This document shows, in pieces, positions 11,180 through 22,638 of a stretch of 64,000 bases of DNA (position 1 is its first letter; the number at the start of each line of letters is the position of its first letter). The stretch comes from Malus domestica (Eukaryota > Streptophyta > Magnoliopsida > Rosales > Rosaceae), in NCBI RefSeq assembly GCF_042453785.1, contig NC_091674.1, positions 21,053,001 through 21,117,000 on the forward strand. Direction: 5' to 3'. A program made the translations under genes and the position numbers. The notes beneath the pieces are model-generated. The model searched no databases, was not told the DNA's origin, and saw only the letters and a list, made by a program, of their open reading frames with translations.

Positions 11180-12790
11180 TAATATCCATAATCAACATCA
11201 TCTTCATCATCCACTATTGTAGGAGTATAGTCAGAGGTAAACAATTGTCGCCAGGTCATAATCTTTTTTTTTCCTATCAAAATAGGCCTTACTCATTGGA
11301 GTGTAATTCGAAGTGTTCATTTCCATATTCTTATCATCCATCTCTTCTTGTATTTGTTTGGCGCATTCTTCATGCGTACGGTGTAACATCCCATCTTGCC
11401 CAGGGGAGTGGATCATATAAGTCTTATATGTATATTCTCATCTCTACCTAGCACAAGGTCTTTTGGGAACTCACTGGTTTCAGGTTTCGTAGGAACTCCG
11501 AAGTTAAGCGACTTTGCGCGAGAGCAATCCCAAGATGGGTGATCCACTGTGAAGTTCTCGTGTGAGTTCCCAGAAACAAAACCATTAGGGTGTGGTGAGG
11601 GCCCAAAGCAGACAATATTGTGCTACGGTGGAGTCAAGCCCGAGATGTGACAATTTGGTATCAAAGCCAATCCCCGGCCGGAAGTGTGTCGATGAGGACG
11701 TCGGGCCTCTAAAGGGGGTGGATTGTAACATCCCACATCGCCTAGGAGAGTGGATCATGTAAGCCTTATATGTATATTCTCAACTTTACCTAGCACGAGG
11801 CTTTTTGGGAACTCACTAGTTTCAGGTTCCGTAGGAACTCCAAAGTTAAGCAAGTTCGCGCGAGAGCAATCCCAAGATGGGTGATCCACTGGAAGTTCTC
11901 GTGTGAGTTCCCAGATACAAAACCGTGAGGGCGTGGTGGGGGCCCAAAGCGGACAATATCGTGTTACGGTGGAGTCGAGCCTAGGATGTAGTGGGGGCCT
12001 GGGCCGGGATGTGACATACGGTTCATTTCTTCCATGGCAATGGCATTTTGCTCCGCCGTTAATCGTAATGAGGCCGCCACTTCCTGTTGAGCGGCGTAAT
12101 CATCATTTGGCTTGCCCTTTTCCTTCAACCTTCAGGCCTTGTTTCGTCTCATAGCCCTAAGTATGGAACCTTCACCTGAAGACGGATTTTCTACCCTTGT
12201 TTGTTGAATGGTAGGAGATCCATCTTCATCCATATTTACAGTTAAGGATGCAGTTTCGAACACCAGCATATGACATACTCTATGTTGAGGTGGATCTTCA
12301 AATAACACCCACCTTTACAAATTTTCCAACAACCGTGAAACTGAAAGGGTTTCGAGTTGCCCTCCTTATACCATTCCTCCACTTGGCGTACTTAGAAAAT
12401 ATAATTACAAAAATTAAAGGAAATTAATTTATGAAATTAAATGTAATTTAATTAAATATTTAAAATAAATTGTAAAAACACTTACTTCATCATAGTAATT
12501 AGTGCCGCTTTCATGTTTACTTGCCGTTGCTAACAGTGCTTGATGCCATTTGTTTAAACTTGGTTGAAAATGTTTCTTCCATCTTGAAGAACAACTCTCG
12601 TGGTTTCAGATATTCAGTGGAGTGGTGCCTTCGTAGAACTCTAAGTGTTTTTTGGACACATGAGTCCAAACACCTTCACTTGTTTGAGAACTCCTCTCAC
12701 ACTATCTTCCAACATCCATCTATAAGCCCTGCAAAGAGCTTCATCTTATTTTTGGGTCCAAGCCCTACCTTTCATTGCAGACGAGGCCAT
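11180..12790 (-). pseudogene. Harbinger ORF1 (Myb/SANT-like) gene, broken
   Basis: Minus-strand pieces read MKGRAWTQ..KDEALCRAYRW near 12730-12790, then GVLKQVKVFGLM, then TNGIKHC near 12540, and at the 3' end SNYTPMSKAYFDRKKKDYD near 11240-11310. These are the start (SANT/trihelix-like DNA-binding domain) and end (NAM-associated-like C-terminus) of the Harbinger accessory protein. Several stops interrupt the frame, and a Cassandra element at 11382-12016 splits it between TYPMSK-side and AAQQEVAASLR-side segments. Known ORF1 proteins bind DNA and help bring the transposase to the nucleus and to the ends. This copy is not functional. Confidence 0.65.
11382..12016 (+). mobile_element. Cassandra TRIM (LTR element), copy 1
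   Basis: The LTRs are 11382-11652 and 11724-12016, starting TGTAACATCCC and ending in GTGACA. The 5-bp target duplication TACGG is perfect (11377-11381 and 12017-12021). Between the LTRs are a primer-binding site like the complement of initiator tRNA-Met (ATTTGGTATCAAAGCC) and a purine-rich tract (AAAGGGGGTGGAT). Each LTR contains a 5S-rRNA-like block (about 11490-11565 in the left LTR) with 'gaactccgaagttaagc' and 'gatgggtgatccact', the mark of Cassandra. It codes for nothing, looks structurally whole, and the visibly differing LTRs suggest it is not recent. Confidence 0.9.
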
Positions 12791-13167
12791 TTGAAAATTA
12801 TTGAAAAAATTAAAGGAAATATTTTTGAAAGAGGTAAGAAAATATGAAAATTGAAATGGTGTAGGAATGGTTTAGGTATTTATAGGAAAAAATGAGAATT
12901 TTTTAAAATTTTTAAAAACAAATTTGGCCCAAAAAACCAAAAAAAAAAAAAAAAAAACCAAAACCAACAGTAACTGACATCAGCTAGCCGTTGAGGATTC
13001 AAAAATAGAGCCTAGCCCGAGACCGGCTGACTAGCTCATTTGGGCCGCCCGGTTGGCCCTTTGGCCCTTTTTTATCAAGTGGGGTCCACGAGCCTGGGCC
13101 TGGCCCTCGGTTGAAGACCGTTTTCGGGCTATTTTTGGCCATCTGGAACCTTCGGTTGGATATGACC

Positions 13168-13392
13168 TAACTGGGCTAACCGGGCCCGATGAGCAAAATT
13201 TGAAATCAAGGCCCCACCCTCAGCCCAGACAAATGAGCCCAATTAGGCCCCTCCCCGCCAATACAAGACCCTCAGCTATTCCCTGAGACTGGGGAATTGT
13301 TTTTGAGGTTTAGCTTCAGCAGCTTCACCTTCTTAAACCTCACTCAAGTCTCAGTCACTTACACAGAAAAAACTACAGCAGCAGCAGCACCA
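13168..13392 (+). promoter_or_regulatory. Short upstream region of MTA next to a Harbinger end
   Basis: Only 225 bp separate the MTA start codon from the Harbinger right end. The last 100 bp are CT- and CAG-rich (5' UTR-like, 'acagcagcagcagcacc' just before the ATG). I see no TATA box, which is usual for a housekeeping gene. The promoter core therefore must lie in this stretch or inside the transposon. Confidence 0.4.
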
Positions 13393-16300
13393 ATGGAGAC
13401 CCAATCGGAAGGCGGAGACGAAGCCACCATAGCCGGCATCAGAACCATGGCTCAACAGCTCGAAGCTCGAATGGAGTCTCAGCGCACCACCCAGCTCGAA
13501 CTCCTCTCTTACCTCCAATCCCAAATCGTCCCCACCATCGTCCCCACCATTGATCTCTCTCTCAAGGTCCTCTCCGCCTTCAACGACCGACCTTTTACTC
13601 CAACGCCTCCTCTCCCAAATTCCAAACCAGACCCCAGAAACCCGGTCGAACCCGCTCTCCCTTCGACCCCAGAAGCCCAGCGCAGCCGCCTACCGTCTCC
13701 TGAGCCAAAACTCACAAACCCAATTGAGCAAAGCCCGAAGCTTTCTCCGAAACAGGCGAATTCGGAGACAACCCACCAACCCGAACTGGAGAATTTCAGC
13801 CCCATTGATGAGATGGGGAATCCATTGTCCCTGGTTCGGGCTATGGTGGCGGTTTGCTTGCTTGAAATTGTGCCCTTTTGTCGAATTGACTCGTCGGCGG
13901 TGTTGAGAAAGCTCGAGAGCGACCAAAAAGCGACTGCGGAGGAGAAGGCGGCGCTGCGCGAGATGGGAGGAGAGTCCGGGGCGATATTGGCGGTGGAGAT
14001 GGCGCTGAGGTCAATGTTGGAGGAGAATGGTGGGGTTGAGTTGGAGGAGTTTGTGGTGGGTGGTAAGTCGGGGATTATGGTTTTGGGGATTGACCGGACT
14101 CGGCTGATGAAGGAATTGCCTGAAAGCAAGCAATTTCAGAGTCGAGATTCGAATTTGGGAGATGGGAATTTGAGTCAGAGTCAGCAGCAAGTGGTGACTA
14201 GCGGCCGTGGAGGTGATGGTAGTGGTGGAGGGGTGTTTGGGATGGGAGGGCCTAGTTCAAGGCCAATGCAAGACATGTGGATGAACCCTAATGATACTCA
14301 CATGTCCGGTTTGCCACCTGTGTTCCCTGGGAGTGGACAACCGGGTTCATTTATGGGTCCAAGGGGTGCTCCTAGTCCTAGAGTTATGGGCATGATGGGA
14401 ATGCCTAGAGGGATGGGTGGTGTTCCTCCAATGCATAGAGCTAATAGTATGGGGCCAAATGCAACAATGGATAGCCCCAATTCAGTGTCGTATAAGCCGC
14501 AGAGTGAAGAGGATGAACTGAAGGATGTTGAGGCATTGCTGAATAAGAAGACTTTTAGGGAGTTGCAGAAATCAAAAACTGGTGAGGAGATTTTGGACCT
14601 CATTCACCGGCCAACTGCGAAGGAGACTGCTGTAGCTGCCAAGGTTTGTCAATGCCATTATTTTTATTTGTATAGTCATCTTAACAAATTCATGGTTCTT
14701 TCTGTAAAAGACTACCCGATTAGCCTGGAAATCTGCTATATCTCAAAACTATTTCCTGTCTGTTAACGAAACAATAAGTAGGCTTAAGATTACAGACGGT
14801 CATGTGGTTTACCTTATGTGTCAAAGGTTTATGGGAAGTCCTTTTTTTGGTAATATCGCCCTTGTGAGCTATGTTATTTCACAATTTAGTAAAATCTCTA
14901 ATTTTTGTCAATGTGTATTGTTAAAAAGACTGGAGATTTGAGTAAAATTGGTGATTGCCATAGACCACGAGTATATTGTTAAAAAAATTGAAGCATGTGG
15001 CTTACCTTCCACTTCATTTGATTCGCGACATATATTACCATCCACTTGGACCATTTGTGAGTAGTGATGTGGGTATGAAATGATCATAATGTTCCTGCAC
15101 ATGATGCTCGTGGATGCTTTATTACAAATTCATCGAAATAGGAGATTCAACTAAAATTGGTAAGAGGTGTAGACCACTGGAGTTAGTGTTAACGATTTTA
15201 GAAGAATTGAGACTTGCCTTTTCATATAGGATAAACCACGAGAAATTTTTTTTCTTGGGCGGTAATGCCACCATGCCCACCACAATGTGGTCGTACTAAT
15301 CCAGCACTGTAACACATGGGGGTGATGGGTTTATACTTTAGGGTCATGTATCAGTAAATATATGTGTTATGACACAGGTTGATTGTTAACATTTGGTGGT
15401 GTTACATTCACACCAAAAGTTACCCCCCATAAACAGTGGACCATATGTGAGTTTAAGCCTAATAAGTATTAATGTGATTTTTTTTCATATTCCTTTTCAA
15501 CTTGTTGATCAAGAGAACCAAAATAATGCTTTAATGAGGCGGCGACTTTTGGTGATTTGTCCAGAACATATTATTTTGTGTACAGTTTGTTCTGCATGTT
15601 ACATCTGGGACTCAATTATTTCGTGGACTCATTGCTTGCACATTAGAAATGCTCAAGCTTTCAACTTCTGAATTTTATGGGGCTGGTTACACCAGCAGGA
15701 AAGTCTGAAGTCAGTTGTATTTTTTGTTTCAGTTCAAAACCAAAGGTGGTTCACAATTGAAGGAATACTGCTCATCCTTAACAAAGGAGGACTGCCGTCG
15801 TCAGTCTAATTCCGTACTTGCTTGTGAGAAGGTCGGTACCCAAAAATTCCTGCTGGCAAGTGTAATGGTACTAAATGAATGAACTCTGTTTTAATTTTGA
15901 CTTGCAGCATCCCCTTTTGGAGGATTAAGATTACAGACGGTCATGTGGTTTATCCTGTTTCAGAAATGGAAATTTATCTGTATTCGCTACTTTCCTATTC
16001 ACTTAGTTATTTTTATGTGAACTTATTCAAAGTTTTTTTTGGTGATTGTATTTCGAATTTTTATCCTGAAATTACTGCAAATAACTTCGATCTTAGTACT
16101 TAAACTATTTAGGTTTTCGCTTGTCATTTTATTCACTCTTTTATCAGGTTCATTTTAGGCGAATAATCGCTCTACATACTGATGTCAATTTAGGAGACTG
16201 TTCTTTTCTAGATACTTGTCGTCACATGAAGGTAAACGTTACCGCCATCCCATTACTTGAGTGATAAACTAAATTTATTCTAATGACTATTTTTCATGAA

Positions 16301-18118
16301 GTATTACACTTTTCTCTTCATTGTTAGACGTGCAAGTATGTCCACTATGAGCTTGATCCAACACCTGATGTCTCACACATGATGATGGGGCCTCGAGATC
16401 TCGGTCCCCCTAGACAATTAAGGCCTCAACGTGCTGAATACTGTTCTGAGGTAGAACTTGGTCAACCACAGTGGATTAACTGTGATATACGCAACTTTAG
16501 AATGGATATTCTAGGGCAATTTGGAGTGATAATGGCAGATCCACCATGGGACATTCATATGGAATTGCCCTATGGGACAATGGCTGACGATGAAATGCGC
16601 AATCTTAATGTTCCAGCATTGCAGACGGATGGTCTGATTTTCCTTTGGGTCACTGGACGTGCAATGGAGCTTGGGCGTGAATGGTATGTGTATACTTTGG
16701 CCATCGGTCAACTATATGTTTCCTGATACATATAATCAAAGATGCTTAATTGGATCTGCTTATTCTTTGGCTTTCGCCCACTGAAATACCACCCTCCTTC
16801 TTGCAGTTTAGAACTTTGGGGATACAAGCGAATTGAGGAGATAATTTGGGTAAAGACTAATCAACTCCAACGAATAATTAGAACAGGGCGGACTGGCCAC
16901 TGGCTTAATCATAGCAAGGAGCATTGTCTTGTTGGAATAAAGGGGGAACCCTTAGTAAATAGAAATATTGATACTGATGTCATTGTTGCCGAGGTCAGAG
17001 AGACAAGCCGTAAGCCAGATGAGGTTAGGGGAATATACTTCGTCTAATTCTGCTGTGAAATTCCTATTCGAATATAGTTCTTCCTAATGCGCTTACAGGG
17101 TGAACAATACTATAATTTGTACTTTTTCCCTTACAATTTAAGAGGTGGTAATCTAGAAGTTGTTGCCTTCTTCTAGATAGTTTTATCATGATTATCGTCT
17201 TTATATTATCATTATTTGTTTAATTATTGTCTTTATATACACTCCTGCAGATGTATCCTTTGCTGGAGAGGGTAAGTCCAAGGACAAGAAAGCTAGAACT
17301 GTTTGCTCGCATGCACAATACTCATGCAGGGTATGATTTCTTGACTACCGGTTGTAATTGTTAAATGAAGTTCCTTCATTGTTGTTGATCACCAACGTAG
17401 TAAGTAGTGACTTTTTGCATGAATTGATAATGAGGGTAGTAGAGGATCCTGTGACAACCGGTGACAATCTGAATCTAGCATTGTCTTAGGTTTCGTAGGT
17501 TAAAAGTGATTTGATTTACAACTCGTATAGGCAAAGTCTGGTATCATGCTAATTAGGGTAGATAACCATTATAACTCTTTCGGGTAATTATAATGCGTTT
17601 ACCATTGTTTATGCCCTCTTGTTGTCTGTGGGGCCTTTAGTTGAAGATCAAGCTTTCTAATCCTCCACTCGTTTGCAGACAGACATCCCATTTATGAGCA
17701 TTTTTGCTTCCCATCTTGTCTGGGGACGGATAAGAATTACAGAGGGGCAAGATACTTTCTTACTTTTAGCCACGCGGGGTGGCTATTCACATGTGTCCCA
17801 AAGTGACATCCATTTTTTGGATTATGGTTTTATGTTTTTCTTTAATTTTGTTCCGAACTATCTTGTTTTAGGTGGATGTCACTAGGTAATCAACTGAGTG
17901 GTGTAAGATTGGTGGATGAAGGCCTGCGTGCAAGATTCAAAGCTGCTTATCCGGATGTGGAGGTGCAGCCCACTTCCCCACCCAGGCCCTCTGCTATGGA
18001 AGTCGACTCTAATGCTGCCCAAATGCGGAGTCCATTCTCAGAACCTGCAGTTCCGGAGGCACCCTATGCTGCTTCTGAAGTGAGGCCATCACCAGTGGAT
18101 GTTGAAATGGCCGGTTGA
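13393..18118 (+). CDS. MTA: MTA: METTL3-type N6-adenosine mRNA methyltransferase
   Basis: Seven exons in frame (13393-14643, 15733-15831, 16148-16231, 16328-16683, 16807-17023, 17251-17330, 17872-18118) encode about 777 residues. The N-terminal third has a leucine-rich helix (residues about 20-55), a Pro/Ser-rich part and a conserved ALVRAM-type helical domain; here it reads [17 protein letters not shown] Gly/Met-rich linker follows. Two CCCH zinc fingers lie near residues 425-490 ([10 protein letters not shown]...ACEKVHF and [19 protein letters not shown]). The methyltransferase domain carries the catalytic DPPW motif ([15 protein letters not shown]), which separates MTA from the EPPL-type partner [22 protein letters not shown], the RNA-contacting loop, is intact. 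The enzyme transfers methyl from SAM to adenosines in nuclear mRNA within the MTA-MTB-FIP37-VIR complex and is needed for embryo development in Arabidopsis. I chose the ATG at 13393 because it begins METQSEGG, like the Arabidopsis METES start; an upstream in-frame codon at 13297 exists. Confidence 0.95.
14781..15459. mobile_element. Non-autonomous MULE in intron 1 of MTA
   Basis: The ends GGCTTAA (left) and TTTAAGCC (right) are inverted, with further match between 'cggtcatgtggtttacc' and the reverse complement of 'cagtggaccatatgtga'. The flanks carry a 9-bp direct repeat with one mismatch, CAATAAGTA (14772-14780) and TAATAAGTA (15460-15468). It fills most of the 1.09-kb first intron, sits in a host gene and has no coding content. 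A short second copy of its end ('ttacagacggtcatgtggttt') lies in intron 2 near 15926-15952. Confidence 0.7.
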
Positions 18119-19435
18119 GTATCCATTAGATCCATCACAATTACTCAACCAAAACACCGTTCCGTTGTTTGTACTGAGATGTCGAAAGGAAGTCCCGCCC
18201 GACCCTTGCTCGGATTATGATAGTAATGTAATGAGGTTGAGAGGGACTCCATGATCGTCGTCGATTTTGTCAGATGTGTTTACCTCTTTTTAGTATTAAG
18301 ATTAGAAGAAAGAAAAAAAAAAAGGGTAGTAACGAGGCTTAGATAGTGTACTTCTGTGCCATATATAATCGAGCATGCAATGTTTTACAGTTACTATAGT
18401 TCTGAGCTTATGATGTTTGATCGTTATTTACTGCTGCTATTTCCTGGTAGTCGCGTGTGTGCATCCGGTGCATCCAAGGGCAATTATAATTTTGAAAGAT
18501 TTTGGATCGGAATTTGAACTCTTTGATTCTGATCCGATGCATTTAAAAACTTGTATGATACGAGACAAGAACATATAAAGAGACATTAATAGATGTTTTT
18601 ATATTATTAACACAAAATGTTACCATAACAAAGCATTCATGCAAATACAAGTCTTAAAATTCGTATGAGTGACATAAAATTATCTCATTTTCTGCACTTT
18701 ATTTATTTTTTTATCGATGATATGCTGCATAATTTTGATTGGACCCACATAAGAATGTAAGATGGAGATAGACATTGTCACACCATTGTGGGTGAGAGAT
18801 TTTTCAACGTGTTCTGAACACAGAAAGGTACTCTATACATTATTATGTGAGCAGAGAAAAGTTTTTTTTTTGTTTTTTTTTTTTTAATGTCCCTCTACTT
18901 TTCACTTGTATGTTAACATATTGCGTATCTGTTCTATTTCAAACATACTGAAAAACCTCTCGTGGTCGTAGGCGGGCAACATGCTCATCCAGCTGGAAAC
19001 TTAATAGTTGTATAAACAACTAGAACCGGTCACCACCATAATTAGCGGGCGGGGTTCTGTCGGCCTCTCCTTGTCCTTTGACATGGGGAGGAAACCAATG
19101 GTATCTTTCTCGATTACAAAAAAAGTAACACACTTTGTGACTTTCTCCTAAAAGATATCCTTTTACACACCTCTCAATCCAGAAAATTTGAAATATCGGA
19201 TAATTAATACAATTATGTTTTTATTTCTCTATTCACGATTCTCCGAAAACTCGGAGTTTCCCCAAAAGAAACCAAAGAACAGTAATTCTGGTAATATGCT
19301 TTATTCTATTGAATTAACAAAAAGAATTACAAAACCACAACTTCCATAATATTGAACCAATATTAATGGTAAAAAGGAAAAAGAATCACTGTCCAAACGT
19401 GGGGAGAAAATTCAACTCATCAATGTTGAAGCTCT
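18119..19435. other. Intergenic region between MTA and the phytocyanin gene
   Basis: The MTA 3' UTR probably runs to about 18450 (convergent genes). The rest is AT-rich with poly-T runs near 18860-18890. I see no gene, RNA gene or clear element ends. Confidence 0.5.
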
Positions 19436-20251
19436 TCAAAGATTACCACCGTGTAATGCAAACACCCCAAATCCAACAACCGCTGCAGCGAAAACCGGAA
19501 ACCTTGGCGACGCTGCAGAAGAATGCGGTGCAGAAGTTGGCGGAGCCGGGATGCTGCCGAAGACGGTGGGGTAAGAAGGAGCGGAAGCATCCAATGCACT
19601 GGGACCGGAGGAGGGAGAGTAAGCAGAGCCATTGCCCGACAGAAAAGAAATGTGCAGCTTCTGGTTCTGTTGGCAATGGCCCGGTTCGCCGCTGGTGAAG
19701 TAGAAATCCCCCAATGTGGTGAAATTGAAGAGAGAGTTACCGTCGTTCATGGACAAGATTGGATCTTTGAGGTTGCAGCTGCCGTAGGATTGTGCTGTCA
19801 CTTGAATCACCGAGTCTTGGCTTGGTGGGTACAAGAACACTGCATATTGAGAACCAAAATGAGAAAGGCGATATTCTAAACTATGCTATTCGAACTTGGG
19901 ACATTGTTCTGGCCCTCACATGAGAGAAACGAAACCATTTGGTCATCCCTTTGTTGTTTTAGTGATTTGTTCGACAATTTGATATTCTAAACCGCTATAC
20001 ATTATTGAGAAAGGCGATTTGAGGTGGGGTGCAATGAAACGGCCATACGAAGAAGAAACTTACAAAGAGAATCTCCAAGCTTGAATTGGTGGTATTTTGA
20101 CCATTTGGTGTAGACTTGTGGTTTTGCAGAAGTTGGTATTCCCCAAGCATCTAGATCTCCTACTTTGTACTGGTAGCAGAGCACCTGGGACTGTATTAGC
20201 ATGAGGAACTGCAGAGCCAAAAGGAACTGAAATCTTGGAGTTCTGAGATTG

Positions 20252-20256
<5 letters not shown>
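19436..20256 (-). CDS. Early nodulin-like protein (phytocyanin domain, copper site lost)
   Basis: Two exons (20256-20064 and 19839-19436) join in frame as GDSL-LFLYPP and encode about 198 residues. The order is a signal peptide (residues 1-28), a phytocyanin domain (YKVGDLDAWGIP to HISFLS, residues 29-130), a Ser/Pro/Ala-rich stretch and a hydrophobic tail (FAAAVVGFGVFAL), as expected for a GPI-anchored cell-surface arabinogalactan-type protein. The two disulphide cysteines are present (YGSC and GHC). The copper ligands typical of stellacyanins and plantacyanins are not: the first His position reads SQDSVIQV and the ligand Cys position reads YFTSGEPGHC. This places it with ENODLs, which act in the cell wall and plasma membrane, for instance in reproduction and transport, by unknown means. 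The intron position is the family's usual one. Confidence 0.88.

Positions 20257-20287
<31 letters not shown>
20257..20287. repeat. (CT)n microsatellite in the phytocyanin 5' UTR
   Basis: About 14 CT repeats followed by a C-run lie directly upstream of the minus-strand start codon, so on the mRNA they are a GA-repeat leader. Such GA/CT tracts near plant start sites bind GAGA-type (BBR/BPC) factors, which is possible here but not shown. Confidence 0.8.
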
Positions 20288-20939
20288 CCCTAACTTGAGA
20301 GTCTTGAATTTAAGAGAGAATATTAAGAATTAGTCACAGGATGGAGGGCCAGTCCTATTGGCTATGAGGGTGTCTCTGCAGACAGAATTACCAAATGCCC
20401 CTTGGTTTGTGTGAGATTGGGCAAATTAAGATAATGGTTTACAACTTTTAAGATTGTCAAAAGACTCAATGTCAAACCAGCCAGCTGTCTCAAAAAGAGT
20501 AAAGCATCAAAAGAATATTCAAAAAAAGGGTATATTTACACATTTATTAATTTATTTTTTTCTGATTATCAAATTAGACAAAAAAATTATGGAAGACACG
20601 TAAGAGAAGGATTTAGGTGAGACAACCATTGCCACCGATGCATCTCCAGTCATTATTATGAAATTATTTGGAAAGTTTTTACAGAGATTTTATAGATGAA
20701 TTTTGTTTTTTTTTAATTTAGATGTATGAGAAAAAATTTATTGATAATGAAAAAAAAATATTACAATAAGACATAAACCTAACTTCTCATAATACCAAAA
20801 AAAAAAAAAAGATTAAAAAAATAGGAGACATAAACCTTACATTTATAAAAACGAAAACAATAAAGATACAAGGGAAAAAGAGGGATATGAAACCTAACTC
20901 TTCTAAAGCTAAACCTAAAAGTGTAAATTTGCAAAATAG

Positions 20940-21480
20940 ATCAAGCAACATCACAGGTTAAGAAAAGAAAATAAGACAATCAGACAAACATGTATGTCGA
21001 GATGCACATTAATTTGAGAAGCGGAAGCCAAGAAAGCCAGTATAGTTTGAAAACAAAGCACCACGAGCAGCCACCAGAGGGGAATCATGTCATACCAAAG
21101 TTGGAGAAGACAAGCCCATGTTAGCAAAATTGTTCGTGGCAACATTTCCCTCGCGATATATGTGAGAGACGTAGAAAGTCATTTCTGAATGCGGTCCAAA
21201 CAAATAGACCATTGTGTACGAGAGGGCCAAGGAGGATCGAAATCAGTTGATTGGAGAGCAGAAATAACACTAGAAGAGTCACTTTCCAACCAAAGACAAT
21301 GTCAACCCAACTGATATGCAAACTTCATACCAAAAATAATTGCTAATAATTTTGCAAAGAAAGAGCTGCGATGACCGATCCCTTGAATTTTTTTCAAAAA
21401 AGTCTTTCAAAAAAGGTTTGTTCTTGGTAAGTGGTAACATAAACAAGGCACCATCAGTTACAAGAGAAACTTGTATGGAA
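20940..21480 (-). mobile_element. LINE fragment: RNase H domain of a non-LTR retrotransposon
   Basis: Minus-strand reading gives pieces such as FGMKFAYQLG, HCLWLESDSSSVISALQS and SLTYIAREMLP followed by ANMGLSS-type sequence. Together these match the plant L1-type RNase H domain (KFA..LG, the E-SDS motif, REGN.AAD.LAN.G). There are several stops and frame changes, and no reverse transcriptase part is nearby, so it is a truncated 3' end. The flanking sequence has poly-A/T runs. Confidence 0.6.
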
Positions 21481-22629
21481 TATTTGGTGATATCTCAAAT
21501 TGATCACGCATTATCAAACGTTTTAAATTTCATATATAACGGTGTGTTATTACCTTAAGAGTTTGCTGACAGGGTGAAATTGGAAAACCAAAAAAGATAT
21601 GGCCAATGATGTCAAATGGGCAAGTTGGGATGGTGATGCATGAATTCAACTCCAAATGGGATTGGAAATTTTCATTTGAATATTGATTGGGAGTATAAAT
21701 TGAGTTTGTAATTGAATCATCGTCATCTAGGGAAGAAATGAAGGAACATGAGAACCTGTCACTTTTCCACATGCTTTGTCTTCTGGATTCGGTCATAGGA
21801 GGGCACTCACTAAACAGCTACTTGGTGGTTGTTTACGGTTTTATTAAATTATAGTCAAATCTATGATAGATAAATAAATAGAACATGCATATCAAAACTT
21901 TTTTATTGCCCAATAACAATTGATGATTAATTACATTCTCTATGTAGATGTTTAATTACGAAAAATGTTAAGTAAACTTTTTATTAACAACTTAAAAACA
22001 AAACTTCCCTCCACTTATATAATGAAACATAGTGTATCACTCGTTATTCCTGATACAATAAAAAATTTCTTGTGACATATAATCTATGAAGAGTTTCACT
22101 CTGAAAAAGCTTTCTTAGCATTTCTGTTAATATTATTCCTCTCCAACTAAGAAGACAATGTCAACATTCTCTGTTGGTTTTATGGAGTTCATATTCACAT
22201 AAATTCAAGAGTGCAATGTCAAACATTTTTAAATTAGAAATGTAAGGAATACTACAATGTTAACATTCTCTTTTTCTTTATATAATCGATACGACAGGAG
22301 GGAGGATTTAAAATCAAGACCTCGAGTGCATGAGCAAATGTACTTAATCAACTGACCTACACGCCTATTGTGAATGTTAAAATTGGCCTGAGTTCAAATT
22401 TTGAAGACGGCAATTGTTGGATCAAAGAAAGAAACAATCTCAGTCTCAAATTTCATAGACGACAGTCGTATCAAAGAAGGAAAAAACAGAAACTTTAATG
22501 AAGCATCTTGATATTTTCTAACATCAACAGTATGAAAAAAATATACCTGATGCATGCATCAGTCTACAGTTATTGGAGAATACATTAACTGCACATAGTA
22601 ACCAAACTCGTTAGTTAGTCATTAATTGC
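21481..22629. other. AT-rich intergenic DNA without recognised genes
   Basis: A minus-strand open frame of 88 codons (21530-21796) has no family I recognise, and the rest is AT-rich. Possibly LINE-derived sequence continues at the left edge. I see no TIRs. Confidence 0.4.
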
Positions 22630-22638
22630 CCCATCCCT

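Larger units (their letters stand above)
10779..13167. mobile_element. PIF/Harbinger element with an ORF1-type gene remnant
   Basis: The ends GGTCATCTCTAACCGAAGG (left) and the reverse complement of the right end, GGTCATATCCAACCGAAGG, match, and the element is flanked by TAA at 10776-10778 and 13168-13170, the 3-bp target of PIF/Harbinger elements. The first 300 bp carry several repeats of a block containing 'ttttagccct' and 'attaatattttaatgaac'. The minus strand codes for a decayed Myb/SANT-type ORF1 protein. No DDE transposase gene is seen, so the copy is non-autonomous. A Cassandra TRIM has inserted into the ORF1 region. The right end lies only 225 bp before the MTA start codon. Confidence 0.85.

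Noticed and set aside
11490-11565. A true 5S rRNA gene
   Set aside because: The block matches 5S rRNA only in part and lies at the same place in every Cassandra LTR, flanked by LTR ends, so it belongs to the TRIM.
13509-14129. 206-codon minus-strand frame opposite MTA exon 1
   Set aside because: It follows from the codon composition of the plus-strand MTA frame, has no known domain and lacks its own promoter or splice context.
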